Shown here in pieces: positions 32,783 through 43,545 of a stretch of 64,000 nucleotides of DNA (positions are counted from its first letter, which is position 1; every line of letters begins with the position of its first letter). A program made the position numbers and the translations under genes. This stretch comes from Hippopus hippopus (lineage: Eukaryota > Mollusca > Bivalvia > Cardiida > Cardiidae). The notes below the pieces were generated by a model that had not been told where the DNA came from, did not search any database, and saw only the letters and a program-made list of their open reading frames with translations. The stretch covers positions 33,601,694 through 33,665,693 of the forward strand of contig OX328106.1 in assembly GCA_946811185.2 (NCBI GenBank), in the 5' to 3' direction.

Positions 32783-33060
32783 ATTTTAGCTTCCACTTGT
32801 TGTTTTATTCAGAGATTTGTGTAAATTGGCTGTTTAAATTCATTAATAAAGATGAGTAGATAGTCTGAAGCGCTTCTGATCAGATGATGGCACACTGATC
32901 ATTTTAGTGTCATGGGTTTTCACGTTTTCGGCGATCTATTTTTCATGTCTATTAATTTTTGGAGAAGTGTTACAACATGATTTGACACATATTTGTCATT
33001 TAGAATAGCAGGTAACTTTAAAATTTGTAATTTTACACTTTTATTATGTTTTCATAAATG
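32783..33060. repeat. Interspersed repeat shared with 24303-24590
   Basis: Second copy of the unknown ~280-bp repeat; see 24303 for the shared blocks. Between 33060 and 34040 no gene or known repeat was recognised. Confidence 0.65.
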
Positions 33061-34046
33061 ACTCGCTAGCTTGATTTACTGTGATAAACAGAGCCACGTG
33101 TGTCCTTCGCATTTGATACTGATCGTGTTTATCAAAGCCCATATTTCTGCCGGATGCACGCCAACTAGTGTATATGAAGCTTTAGACGATAATTTCATGC
33201 GTCAGATTGACATTTAGGAAGATATTTTTGAGCGCCAAAGACGGGTCATTTCAAATTTCAAAGCGTCAAAACTCGGGGTCCGGGGTCAAATGAGAACCCT
33301 GCTGAATTAGCAAGTTTTGTCAAGAGAACCATGGACAAAATTTATTGCTCTTTTTCCAGCCAATTTTCGTGTTTGTTTTCCACCATTTTGAATCAAAGAG
33401 TGTGATTAATTAGTCGCAAAACCAAGCGCTAAAATTCAGCGGTATTCACGTTTTGGGACCGAGTGAGTTCCGGAACCGACTACAATCGATTCCAGGATTT
33501 CTCAATCGATTATCGCAATATGAAGCCATAACCAACTGACTTTCGACTATAGTTGATCATCGGCCCACCACTAACCATTATACACACTTTCAAGTTTTAA
33601 CAGCTTTTTTTTCTCTCTAGCTGTAAGAATGTATCCTTAATTCATAGCATAGGCAAAAGTCAGTCACTGTTACTACATGTAGAGGAAGTAGGACCAAAGC
33701 TGTAATCAGGAACAAAAATTGTCTTCTTCCATGACAAAGTGAAATATCCTAAGTCTTGCTGACTCAGAGTTACGGGACTATTATAGTGCTTTTGTTTTAG
33801 TAGATATTTATGAGAGGGTGGCTAATTATTAGTAATATTATAATAATCAATGTACTGAAAATAGAGCAGTAGTATGATGAGAAAATTTCCAAAGAAGTCA
33901 TGTTGTTTACTGGTTAATTTTTGACCAAAATTCATAAAGGAGAACTATAAAGTTTTCAGCACTGTATTGAAGAATTTCAGGAGAAAAAGAAATACGAAAT
34001 GCTTCCATTATAGACAAATCTAGGATTTTGTCATCTGGGAAAGAGT

Positions 34047-34220
34047 AAGTCACTACCAAACTGAAAGACAGCAAATGAAAGATATCTAAAATGACGAAAT
34101 TTGTCTTTCATAGGATGGAAAACGTTGTGGACACAAGCATTTTCTCCTTATCCCACATTGTTTTCAAAAGCCTTCTCTTTCAGGGTCATTAAAGTCAGGA
34201 TTACTGTGCTAAGGTGTTAA
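34047..34220 (+). mobile_element. Family A MITE, first of a TTAA-sharing array
   Basis: GAGTAAGTCACTACCAAAC start, shortened hairpin, right end GTGCTAAGGTGTTAA whose TTAA begins the next copy. Confidence 0.75.
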
Positions 34221-34445
34221 CCCTTTACCAAACATTAATACTTTTTAACGACCCTTAATAAGTAGGCTTTTGAAAACACTGTGGGAAAAGAAGAAAATGC
34301 TGGTAACCAGCATTTTCTCTTTTTCTCACAATGCTTTCTGCCCTTTCAAAAACAAATCTCAATTCTTGAGTCACATTTATTTTGTAGCCTGCAAATGCCT
34401 TCAATTTGGACAAGCCTAAGTTTTTTCCGTGTGGTAAAGAGTTAA
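34217..34445 (-). mobile_element. Family A MITE, second of the array
   Basis: TTAACCCTTTACCAAACATT to GTGTGGTAAAGAGTTAA, 229 bp, hairpin nearly intact. Confidence 0.87.
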
Positions 34446-34621
34446 CCCTCCACCAAACAAAATTTCAGATTGTCCAAAAGTGAAAGTATATGCAGACTAC
34501 AAACTTAGTGTGTCAAAAATAGTGGGATTATTATAAGGGAGGATAGCATGGGTAGGAAACTTCACATTCAGAGCCAATGGCTCTGACGATAAAATGTTGT
34601 GTTGGTCTTCCGTTTCTGAAG

Positions 34622-35431
34622 ATGTCAGCTGAAAAACAACCAAAAAACAGGTAAGCTTGTCATTATTTGTAATCGTGTGTTCTTATGTCTTTGAAATTCC
34701 AAAAAAGGAGAATGTCATGCAATGCTCTGATCTTTCAATGTGTTTTCTACACTACGGAAAGTTGTAACAAGTGTACGATGTTGTCTGAATCATTTGTGGT
34801 GTGGGTTGACCTTACCTAAAATAATACGTCACGGACCTAAATTCAGTCTATTATTGCCATATAATTGGCAAGTAAGAGAGAGTCTTGCTGTCCCAAAAGC
34901 GTGAATTAATGTCTTGAAATGTTAAATTCACTGCTGGTAAAAAATTGAAAAGAAATATCACAAAAATGATGAAAATAAAGAAGAGCTCCGATTATGTGGG
35001 CCGGCTCTGAATACGTAAGTCGGCACTGATTGATGAGGGCTTCATTTCAAAAATTTAGTTTTCTGTAAAAGATTACTTAGGAAGTAGGCTTAGTTTTTCC
35101 GTTAACACCTTTCAGTCCAACATATAGTACTATTGTTGGATGGAACATGACCGAATTTATGAAAATACAAAAGACTGGTACTGTCACGATTGAAAAATCC
35201 TGTCGAGAATTAGTCTATCTAAATTTTGAAAATACTTTAGTGCAGCTTTCGATTAACAGAATGGTCTATACATGTACATAGCGTTTGTAATGCTTTCGTC
35301 GTAAGTGCAGCCCACACATAAGCAGAAATGATGAAAAAATATTTGGCATCTTCGGAAGGCTCTTTGGTCTTGAAACAGTTATTAAAAAGCTAGATGGAAA
35401 ATGTACCGACCGTAGCAGAGATGATGAATAA
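34622..35431 (+). CDS. Hypothetical two-exon, 49-residue ORF in the left arm
   Basis: 34622-34650 starts ATG and ends at a GTAAGC donor in phase 2; 35311-35431 starts after GTGCAG and continues in frame to TAA. The second part contains EKIFGIFGRLFGLETVIKKL. The right arm carries an equally long, uninterrupted counterpart. No homolog is recognised and changes between arms show no bias to silent sites (about 7 replacement, 4 silent by eye), so selection is not evident. It may be a captured gene piece or chance. Confidence 0.25.
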
Positions 35432-36996
35432 ATAAAAAAAAACTTACAAAACGTGAGGAATACAATTGACCTTTTCGCAATACACCCCTCAGGGTACATG
35501 TGTGAACACTCTTAAATCTTTTTAATACTTAACACTACACAACAAGATGTCAGGTGGGTGGGGCATATACAAGTCTTTAACAACGAAAAAGAATCTATTT
35601 CACAAGCACATCAAGACAAAAAAAAAAAAAAGTTCATAGACCCCTGATTCTGATAGTACTTACTCAGATCTTTCAATGTTCAATTAACAAGATGCATATT
35701 AGATCAGAAAATGTCACATATCAGTTATCTTTAAGCTGATGATAAAGAAATATTCATCGAAACATACAAACGATCACGTTTTGTGCAGTCTAATATTGAT
35801 CTATACTAGCTGTAGAACCAACTTAAGTTGTGACAGGCACTTTAAGGGTTCATAATAAATAGCTTCGAGTTATTTATTTTTCTTTTTCCATCCTAGATAT
35901 TTGTATGAATGTCCTAAACATTGTCGTTTGCACTTGTTTCAGAAATCATACACTGACCCCTCCGCATTTCTAATGTAATCATTAGAAATCATCCACTTTA
36001 CGCCGTAATAAGATTAAGATTGCAGCTCCAATATCATGATCTACTGAGTATGTATGCAATTAGTTGTTTTGAGCCATTATTTAGGATAAAAAGGCAGTTT
36101 GAAGGGTCTTTGAGCGGTTTATGTAAATTTGGCACCTGTTTTGTTGTGAGTTTTCGTGTTTTACTGTGCCGAGTAATTTTGATTAAGTAAAAAGTAAAAT
36201 TCTTAAAAAAAAAAAAAAAAATCCTGCGTATTGTACCGTTTAATTCGTATCCATTTCGTCTGCACATGCTTAAAAAGATTTCGGACATCGGGTATTTTTT
36301 CGGAGCAAGGTTTTTCAAAACTTTAAGACTTTTAACGCTTTCTTTAAGCAGACGTACACGTAAAATACATCCTGAAAACTCCCTAAACTGTTCGAAAAAA
36401 TGACAATAGGCTGGTTATTTTTTTTTCTCTCAGAATTTTACTTTTTACTTTATCAAAATTATTCTGCACGGCAAAACACGAAAACCAACGAGAAAACAGG
36501 TGCCAAGTTTACATAATCCGCTCAAAGACCCTTCAAACTGCCCTTTACTCCTAAATAATGACTCAAAACAGCTAATTTGCATACACACTCAATATATCAT
36601 TATATTGGAGCTAGAATCTAAATCTAATTACGGCGTAAAGTGAATGATTTCTAGATTAGAAAGATGGAGGGGTCGGTGCGAGATTTCTGAAACAAGTGCT
36701 AACGACAATGCTTAGGACATTCATACAAATATCTAGGATGGAAAAAGAAAAATAAATAACTCGAAGCTATTCATTATGAACCCTTAAAGTGCCTGTCACA
36801 ACTTTAGTTGGTTCTGCAGCCAGTGTAGATCAATATTAGACTGCAAACTTGATCGTTCGTTTGGATGGATGTTTGTTTATCATCGGCTTAGAAAATAACT
36901 AATATATGACATACTCTGCATTGAAAGACCTGAGTGAGTACAATCAAAATCAGGGATCTATGAACATATTTTGGTCTTGACGTGCTTGTGATTTTT

Positions 36997-38113
36997 AGCA
37001 CCACTGGCCGAAGGCCAGCGGGCTTATGTCATGGCCTGTTGTCCGTCGTGCGTCCGTCCGTCCGTCCGTGCGTTAACTTTTTTTAAAAATGTCTTCTTCT
37101 CTGAAACTACCCATCCAATTTTGATGAAACTTCACAGAAATGATCCTGCCATGGTCCTCTTCAGAATTTCTTGAAAGAATTTAATTCCTTCAAAAACTCT
37201 GGTTGCCATGGCAACAAAACTGAAAAATTTTGAAAATCTTCTTGTCTGAAACCGTAAGGCCAAGGGCTACCAAATTTGGCATGTAGCTTTATCTAGTGGA
37301 CCTCTACCAAGTTTCTTCAATTTATAGCCCTGGGGTCAAAATTGGCCCCGCCCCGGGGGTTACAAGTTATACATGGGCTTATTTAGGGAGAACTTTAAAA
37401 TTCCTCTTCTACCTAGCCATAGGGCCTAGAGCTACCAAATTTGGCATGTAGCTTTATCTTGTGGACCTCTGCCAAGATTGTTCAAATTATAGCCCTGGGG
37501 TCAAATTAGGCCCTGCCCAGGGGTAACAAGTTTTACATGGGCTTATATAACAAGTTTTACATGGGCTTATATAGGGAGAACTTTAAAATTCTTCTTTGAC
37601 CTTGCCATGGGGCCTAGGGCGACCAAATTTGGCATGTAGCTTTATCTAGTGGACCTGTACCAAGGGTGTCCAAATTATAGCCGAGGGTCAAATTTGACTT
37701 CGCTCCGGGGGGGTAACATGTTTTACATGGGCGGGCTTATATAGGAAAATCTTTCGCATCTAGCTATAAGGGCTAGGGCTATCAAATTTTGCATTTAGTT
37801 TTATCTAGGGGGTCTCTATCAAGGGTGCCCAAATTGAGAAAATTTTGAAAATCTTCTTGTTTATAACATTCAAGAACTGAATTATTTGGTATGGAGCTTT
37901 ATATTGTGGACCTCCACCAGGATTCAAATAATTATAGCTTTGCGATCAAAATTGGCTTTGCCCATGGATCACAACTTTCTCGTAGGATTAGATAGAAAAA
38001 TGTTTGCATGTCCTCGTGTTTGAAATCAATTTGCTGAATATTGTAATGTTTGGCTTGTAGTGTTTTTACTTAATAGCCAGTGGAGCGATACAGGGCCATC
38101 ATGGCCCTCTTGT
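36997..38113 (+). mobile_element. Family H (HINE-like) element, full length
   Basis: Inserted after a T-run in one arm of the foldback element. 5' end AGCACCACTGGCCGAAGGCC, (CGTC)n microsatellite, 'actacccatccaattttgatg', about four tandem units ending 'gggcttatatagg', 3' subterminal GCCAGTGGAGCG, hairpin AGGGCCATCATGGCCCT and CTTGTT end. Inverted subterminal repeat plus 3' hairpin and T-rich target are the hallmarks of Helentron-derived HINEs. Confidence 0.8.
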
Positions 38114-38276
38114 TTTTTTTTTTAGTTAAAGACCTGTATATACCCCACCTACCTAACATACTGCTGTGTCGTGTTAGGAGTTGATAAGAGTTAAGAGCGG
38201 TCACACATATACCCTAGGCGTGTAATGCGAATAGGTAATCTGTATTTTTCACGCTTTTTAAAAGTTTTTTTTTTTT

Positions 38277-39078
38277 CTATTTATCATCTCTGCTACGGTC
38301 GGTACAGTTTCCATCTAGTTTTTTAATGACTGTTTGAAGACCAGATAGTCTTCCGAAGATGCCAAATATTTTTTCATTATTTTTGCTTACGTGTGGGCTG
38401 CACTTACGACGAAAGCATGACAAATGCAATATAGACCATTCTGTTAATCAAAAACTACACAAAAGTATTTTCAAAATTTAGATAGACTAATTTTCTTCAG
38501 GATTTTTCATTCGTGACAATAACAGTCCTCTGTATGTTCATAAATTTGGTCATGTTTCATCCAACAAAAGTAATACATTTTGGACTAAAAAGTATTAACG
38601 GCAAAACAAAGCCTACTAAGTTAGTAAATTTTTACAGAAAACTAAATTTTTGAAATGAAGCCCTCATCAATCGGTGCTGACTTACGTATTCAGAGCCGGC
38701 CCACATAATCGGAGCCCTTCTTTATTTTCATCATTTTTGTGCTTTTTCTTCTCAATTTCTTACCAGCAGTGAATGTAATATTTCAAGACATTAATTTACG
38801 CTTTTGAGACAGCAAGACTCTCTCTTACTTGCTAATTATATGGCAATAATAAACTGAATTTAGGTCCGTGACGTATTATTTTAGGAAAGGTCAACCCACA
38901 CCACAAATGATTCAGACAACATCGTACACTTGTTACAGCTTTCCGTAGTGTAGAAAACATGTTGAAAGACCAGAGCATTGCATGACATTCTCCTTTTTTG
39001 GAATTTCAAAGATATAAGAACACATGATCACAAATAATGACAAGCTTACCTGTTTTTTGGTTGTTTTTCAGCTGACAT
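38277..39078 (-). CDS. Counterpart of the hypothetical two-exon ORF in the right arm
   Basis: On the minus strand, 39078-39050 (exon) with GTAAGC donor and 38397-38277 (exon) ending TAG have the same lengths (29 and 121 nt) and phases as the left-arm version. Several residues differ, for example GRLSGLQTVIKKLDGN in place of GRLFGLETVIKKLDGK. Confidence 0.25.
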
Positions 39079-39274
39079 CTTCAAAAACGGAAGACTAACA
39101 CAACATTTTATCGTCAGAGCCATTGGCTCTGAATATGAAGTTTCCTACCCGTGGATAGGTAACGTGGCAAAAAGAGAAAATGCTGGCTACCAGTATTTTC
39201 TCCTATTCCAACAATGTTTTCCTGGGCCTTTTTTCCCTCAGGATTGTTAAAATTCTGGATTGTGTTGTAAAGAG

Positions 39275-39500
39275 TTGACCTTTACCACTTAATCCCGAGT
39301 TTAACGATCCTGAGAAAGAAAGCTTTTAAAACATTGTTGGAAAAGGAAAAAATGCTGGTAACCAGTATATTATCCATTCCTCACAATGTTTTTTACCCTT
39401 CCCAAAACAATTTTATTTTTTGAGTTGCATTTATTTTGTCATCTGCAAATGCTTTCAATTGGGGCAATTCTTATGATTTTGTTGTCTTGTAAAGAGTTAA
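39275..39500 (-). mobile_element. Family A MITE, fourth of the array
   Basis: TTGACCTTTACCACTTAATCC to TTGTAAAGAGTTAA; hairpin with mismatches around GCTGGTAACCAGT. Confidence 0.8.
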
Positions 39501-39752
39501 TGAGTGATGACAGGAAGTGGATAACGTTACCAAAATTAGCCTTTTCTTTTGCTGGGGGGGGGGGGGGGAACAGAAATAAATGGTTTGCAGGAAAATGTCA
39601 ATTGATCATGTCTAGCATGGTGACTCTGTGTCTCCTAAATGTGCAAACGGGACGAACTGTGGTGACAGTCAATTATTTCTAAAAATGCTGTTCTATCCAG
39701 AACTATCACAGTTTCAGATTTATCAAAGCCTGATGCACTGGAAACAGGGGAT

Positions 39753-40208
39753 TTAACTCTTTACAACACAAACCTGAGTTTTAACGACTCGGGGGAAGAA
39801 TTAGCCTTTTGAAAACATTGTGGGAAAAGCAGAAAATGCTGGAAACCAGCATTTTCTCCTTTTCCCACAATGTTTTCTACTGTATCTGAGACAAATTCCA
39901 TCATTTCAGCCATGTTTAACTCTTTACCAAATGACAAAATTTTAGATTGATTGAATAGCATTTCCAGACAACAAATTCAATGGGGCTAAAATGATTGTCT
40001 TGTCTTTGAATGGATAGAAAACATTGTTGAAAAATGAGAAAATGCTGATTACCAGCATTTTGTCCTTTTCCCACAGTGTTTTCAAAAGCCATATTCCTCA
40101 GGTTAGTTAGAAGTTGGGATTCTGTGGTAAGGGATAAATTTTTTTCAATTTGGGTAACTGCTTTCAATTTCGGCAATTCGGCATTTTTGTCCTGTGGTTA
40201 AGAGTTAA
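39753..40208 (-). mobile_element. Family A MITE split by another family A MITE
   Basis: TTAACTCTTTACAACACAAAC begins the outer copy; its text stops at CAGCCATGTTTAA and continues after the inner copy with CTTTCAATTTCGGCAATTCG to GGTTAAGAGTTAA. Confidence 0.8.
39917..40140 (+). mobile_element. Family A MITE, nested
   Basis: TTAACTCTTTACCAAATGAC to CTGTGGTAAGGGATAAA; inserted at the internal TTAA of the outer copy. Right TTAA has decayed to ATAAA. Confidence 0.8.
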
Positions 40209-40407
40209 TGCATCTTTGTTATGCGTAACATACCAAGCATGTCATCATATAATTATAGATCTGTAAAACCCATTTTGTCTATCAACCGGCTGAATAGACT
40301 GGTCCTTGGACATGCAGAAGATCGACCAATAGCAAAAAGTTTCGACCCAGGTGAGCCTGCATGGACTGTGCAGATGTGTTATGGCCCCTTTCACAGAGCA
40401 TGGCTCG
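40209..40407. mobile_element. Family C MITE, 5' end lost
   Basis: TGCATCTTTGTTATGCG follows a family A end directly; the far end reads CACAGAGCATGGCTCGA. Confidence 0.65.
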
Positions 40408-40488
40408 ACTGTTTATACGGGTGTGATGACGGGAGTTTCCTCCTTTCATAGGATTACCTCCCTTTGAACTAAAACTTGTAAAGTGCAA

Positions 40489-40681
40489 AGCTGAGAAAGA
40501 AGGCTTTATAAAACATTGTTGGAAAAGGAGAAAATGCTAGTTACCAGCATTTTCTCCTCTTTCCACAATGATTTTGACTTATCAAGGGCAAATTTTGCGA
40601 TTTGGGCCACCTTTAATTTGTCTTCTGCAAATACTTTGAATTTGGACTAGTCTAAAATTTTGTATTCTGGTATAGGGTTAA
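40489..40681 (-). mobile_element. Family A MITE, 5'-truncated
   Basis: GCTGAGAAAGAAGGCTTTAT, intact hairpin around GCTAGTTACCAGC, GTATAGGGTTAA end. Confidence 0.7.
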
Positions 40682-40718
40682 TTTGTTGTCAGCATAGATT
40701 TTTGTTGTCTGGTAAAGA

Positions 40719-40940
40719 CATAACTCTTTATCACACAACAAAAATCTAGACTGGTCCCAATTGGAAGCATTTGCAGACGACAATTAAAATATGGCTCAAA
40801 CTAAGATTTTTGTCTTTGATGTAGTAGAAAACATTGTGAGAAAATGCTGTTTCCCAACCTTTTTCCCCCTTTTCCCAAAATGTTTTTAAAATGCTTCTTC
40901 CTGCGGGTGTTAAAACTTGTGATTGTGTGGTAATGGGTCA
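40719..40940 (+). mobile_element. Family A MITE
   Basis: ATAACTCTTTATCACACAAC to GTGTGGTAATGGGTCA; half of the hairpin deleted. Confidence 0.7.
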
Positions 40941-41415
40941 GTGAATGATGACAGGAAATAGATAGTGTTCCCAAATTTAGTTTTTCTTATGTTTGAAAAG
41001 GACGGAAATAAATGGTTTGCAGGAAAACCTCAATTGATCATGTCTCGCGTGGTGATTCTCTGTCTTGTAAATGTGCAAACCTGGTGAACTGTGGTGACAG
41101 ATAATTCTTTCTAAAATCTTAGTTCTATCCTTTACTGTCAGGTTTATAGATTTTACTTTTTAACAGATGACAACCTTTTTTCATTCATCCAAATTGAAAG
41201 TGTTGAAAAAATTTTCCAGACGACAAATTAAATGTCAATTAAATGATAAGATTTGTCTCTAAAAGAGTAAAGAAGGGTAGAAAAAATTAGGTGAAAAGCA
41301 GAAAAGAGTGCTAACCAGCATTTTCTCCATTTCCCATACAGTTTTGAGGAGCTTTTTTCTTTGCGGTAGTTAGCACATTGTATTGGTGAGTGATGTCTGA
41401 GCCACTAGAGCTCAA

Positions 41416-41630
41416 GATTAACCCCATATTAAACAATCCTGTTTTAATAACTCTAAATCAAAACTCTTTCAAAAACATCATGCGAAAAGGAGGAAATACT
41501 TGTAACCAGCATATTCTCCTTTTCCTTCAATGTTTTCTACCCTTCCAAACACAAATTTCAGTTTTTGAATCACATTTAGTTTGTCATCTGCAGATTGCTT
41601 TCAACTTGGACAGGTCTAAAATTTTGAAAG
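41416..41630 (-). mobile_element. Family A MITE, degenerate
   Basis: TTAACCCCATATTAAACAATC, hairpin GGAGGAAATACTTGTAACC, and CAGGTCTAAAATTTTG. A further worn copy lies at 41157-41390. Between 41640 and 42170 no gene was found. Confidence 0.65.
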
Positions 41631-42183
41631 AATGCATCAAGCACTAGAAACAGTGCCAAAAGATAAAACAAGATAAAATGACAGATCTGTTATATTTTAC
41701 CTCCAAGATAAACTTTGCCATCACCAGGTCGTTGCCAAGAAAGTGAAATGTTTACGGAAATGAAGGATGGCAAATCAATACGAGGGTATAAGAAACGCTA
41801 TAAGGAGATAAATTCTTCGCCACTACAATGACATACAATATCAGAATTCTAGGCCTTGATTGTAAACTGAGCTTGAAGAAATCCGTCTGAGAGTCTGTCT
41901 TCAGAGGGAGAGGAACAAATTACAGTGTACATAAAATGTTGCAAAAATTGTGTGAACGTTCACTTTCCTTTCCAGGACACCGTTTTTTATTGCAGTGTAG
42001 TTCAAATGACGCAACCAGAATTACTGATTAAATAAATTTTAACTCTCTAGACAACAAAATTTAGATTTGTCCAAATTTGATCCTGACCAGAAGGGCTGGG
42101 GCTACAAAATTTGGCCCTGGGGGTAATACATTTATGCTTATCAAGTGAAAACTTGAAAAAAATCTTTGTGTGGTACATGAAGT

Positions 42184-42502
42184 ATTGATTGATTAATTGT
42201 ATGGGGTTTAATGCCGTTTTTCAAAATTATTTTGGTTATATCACGGCCACCAGTGCACCTTATAATCACTGCTTTCCTGGAGTTGCTTTTACCAGTAATA
42301 CGCACAATGTTCTTTCCAGGGCACTGGCTGCTTTCCCACATAGCCATCGTTGAAACAATGGTCAGCAGTGAGAGAGGAATTAATCCTGTGGCAATGATTA
42401 TCATCAATCCTCGGAAAGACATTGGCTTAGCTGGAGATTAAACCAGCAACCCCCTGTTCTTGAGTCCTCTACGCTACTGACTGAGCTACTGGGGTTCGGC
42501 AA
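42184..42502 (-). mobile_element. tRNA-derived SINE, full length, with 11-bp TSD
   Basis: Minus strand: A box TAGCTCAGTCAGTAG, B box region GCTGGTTTAATCTCC, body with GGGAAAGCAGCCAGTGCC and GGTAAAAGCAACTCCAGG, tail GGCATTAAACCCCATACA and AATC repeats. GTACATGAAGT at 42173-42183 and 42503-42513 is the target-site duplication. Confidence 0.9.
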
Positions 42503-42850
42503 GTACATGAAGTCAGTGTGACTAAAGCTAAAGTGTCAATGCCGTTTTCAACATTATTTCAGTTATATCACGGTGGCCAGTGTACCTATCAGTGCTTTCT
42601 GGAGTTCCTTTTACCAGTACTCAGCACAATAGTCTTTCCAAGGCTTTGGCTGCTTTCCCACATAGCCATCATCAAAACAATGGTCAGCGGTGAGAGAGGA
42701 ATGAATCCTGTCGCAATGACTTATCAATCCTAGGAAAGAAATTGGCCGAGCTGGGGATCAAACTAGGGACCCCCTGTTCTTGAGTCCTGTATGCTACTGA
42801 CTGAGCTACTGGGGCTCGGCAGGTACATTAAGTCAGTGTGACTAAAGCTT
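42503..42850 (-). repeat. Second SINE copy with duplicated flank
   Basis: The SINE body (42546-42820) is repeated after the first, and the flank GTACAT(G/T)AAGTCAGTGTGAC plus TAAAGCT follows both copies. This is a tandem duplication of SINE and flank, not a second insertion. Confidence 0.82.
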
Positions 42851-43394
42851 ACATACTGATTAAGGGAATCTCTTGTTCTCTGATAATGGGTGTATATAGT
42901 TTGTTACTATTGACCTCCCTTGAATATCAAACTGCACAATTACATGATTGGTATTCAAGTTTTTTGGATAGAAATTGTTGGATTGTTCTATTGTTGAGAG
43001 TGATTTAATTTGATGTTAATAGCTGAGCTCAGATGAGTAGAATATTTAATATAAAGTAAGGTATCTATCATTCAGTTTTTGTTCCATAACTCTACGATTT
43101 ATGCCATTGAAAATATATTTTCTGGTAGTAAGTTTTGGAAATCTTGTCAAAGCAATCTTTGTTAGAGTTCATTGGTATCTGGTATGAAATAATGCTTGAT
43201 TAGACCTGCCTGTACTCACTGACATCATCTTTGCATTTGAAAAAGAAGTTACCTAATGTGTGTGTTGGGTTTTTTTTGCAAAAGGGGTGGGGGAGATAAG
43301 CTTTTCTTCTATGAAACTTTAATACCATACACTGACTTCTTATGATGCAACGTCTGTCAGTGCTAGTTAATTGCATGGTACACTTATTTAAAAG

Positions 43395-43432
43395 GCAGTG
43401 GAGCGATACAGTGCCATCATGACCCTCTTGTT
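43395..43432 (+). repeat. Orphan 3' end of a family H element
   Basis: GGCAGTGGAGCGATACAG followed by GCCATCATGACCCTCTTGTT matches the 3' end at 38090-38113. Nothing of the 5' part is found nearby. 42850-43395 holds no recognised feature. Confidence 0.7.
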
Positions 43433-43545
43433 GTATAATATTCTGGTAAATGGATGGGAATATTTGCTCCCACAGTTATCTCTGGCAACAGTGAGAGGTT
43501 GGTCTGGTAAACTGATAGCAGAATGGAAATTGTAGCAGTTGGTTC

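Larger units (their letters stand above)
34547..39152. mobile_element. Large inverted-repeat (foldback) element
   Basis: Left arm 34547-36204 matches, in reverse, 36420-36996 plus 38114-39152. Ends read GGGTAGGAAACTTCA on both sides, each followed by the 19-bp palindrome TCAGAGCCAATGGCTCTGA. A spacer of ~215 bp separates the arms. GGATAG flanks both ends (34541-34546 and 39153-39158) as candidate target duplication. A family H element occupies 36997-38113 in the right arm only. Without that guest the element is ~3.5 kb. No transposase was recognised. Confidence 0.82.
34442..39278 (+). mobile_element. Family A MITE, third of the array, split by a 4.6-kb inverted-repeat element
   Basis: The left part runs TTAACCCTCCACCAAAC to AGGGAGGATAG (34546); the right part resumes at GGATAGGTAACGTGGC (39153), continues through half a hairpin and ends TTGTAAAGAGTTGA, where the fourth copy starts. 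Confidence 0.82.
39499..41140. repeat. Direct duplication: 39499-39710 and 40938-41140
   Basis: GATGACAGGAAGTGGATA..AATAAATGGTTTGCAGGAAAA..CAATTGATCATGTCT..GTGAACTGTGGTGACAG is found at both places, both times right after a family A MITE right end. The first copy has gained a 15-G run at 39554-39568. Confidence 0.85.

Noticed and set aside
35266..35499. Minus-strand ORF of 77 aa in the left arm
   Set aside because: The antisense two-exon reading is at least as plausible and the counterpart in the right arm does not keep this minus-strand frame convincingly.
34547..39152. Assembly artefact as explanation of the large palindrome
   Set aside because: Arms differ by several percent, one arm holds an insertion the other lacks, and the borders split a MITE with GGATAG on both sides. 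An artefact cannot be fully excluded without reads.
42440..42502. Possible tRNA gene on the minus strand
   Set aside because: It is the head of a SINE flanked by an 11-bp target duplication; cloverleaf pairing is not complete.
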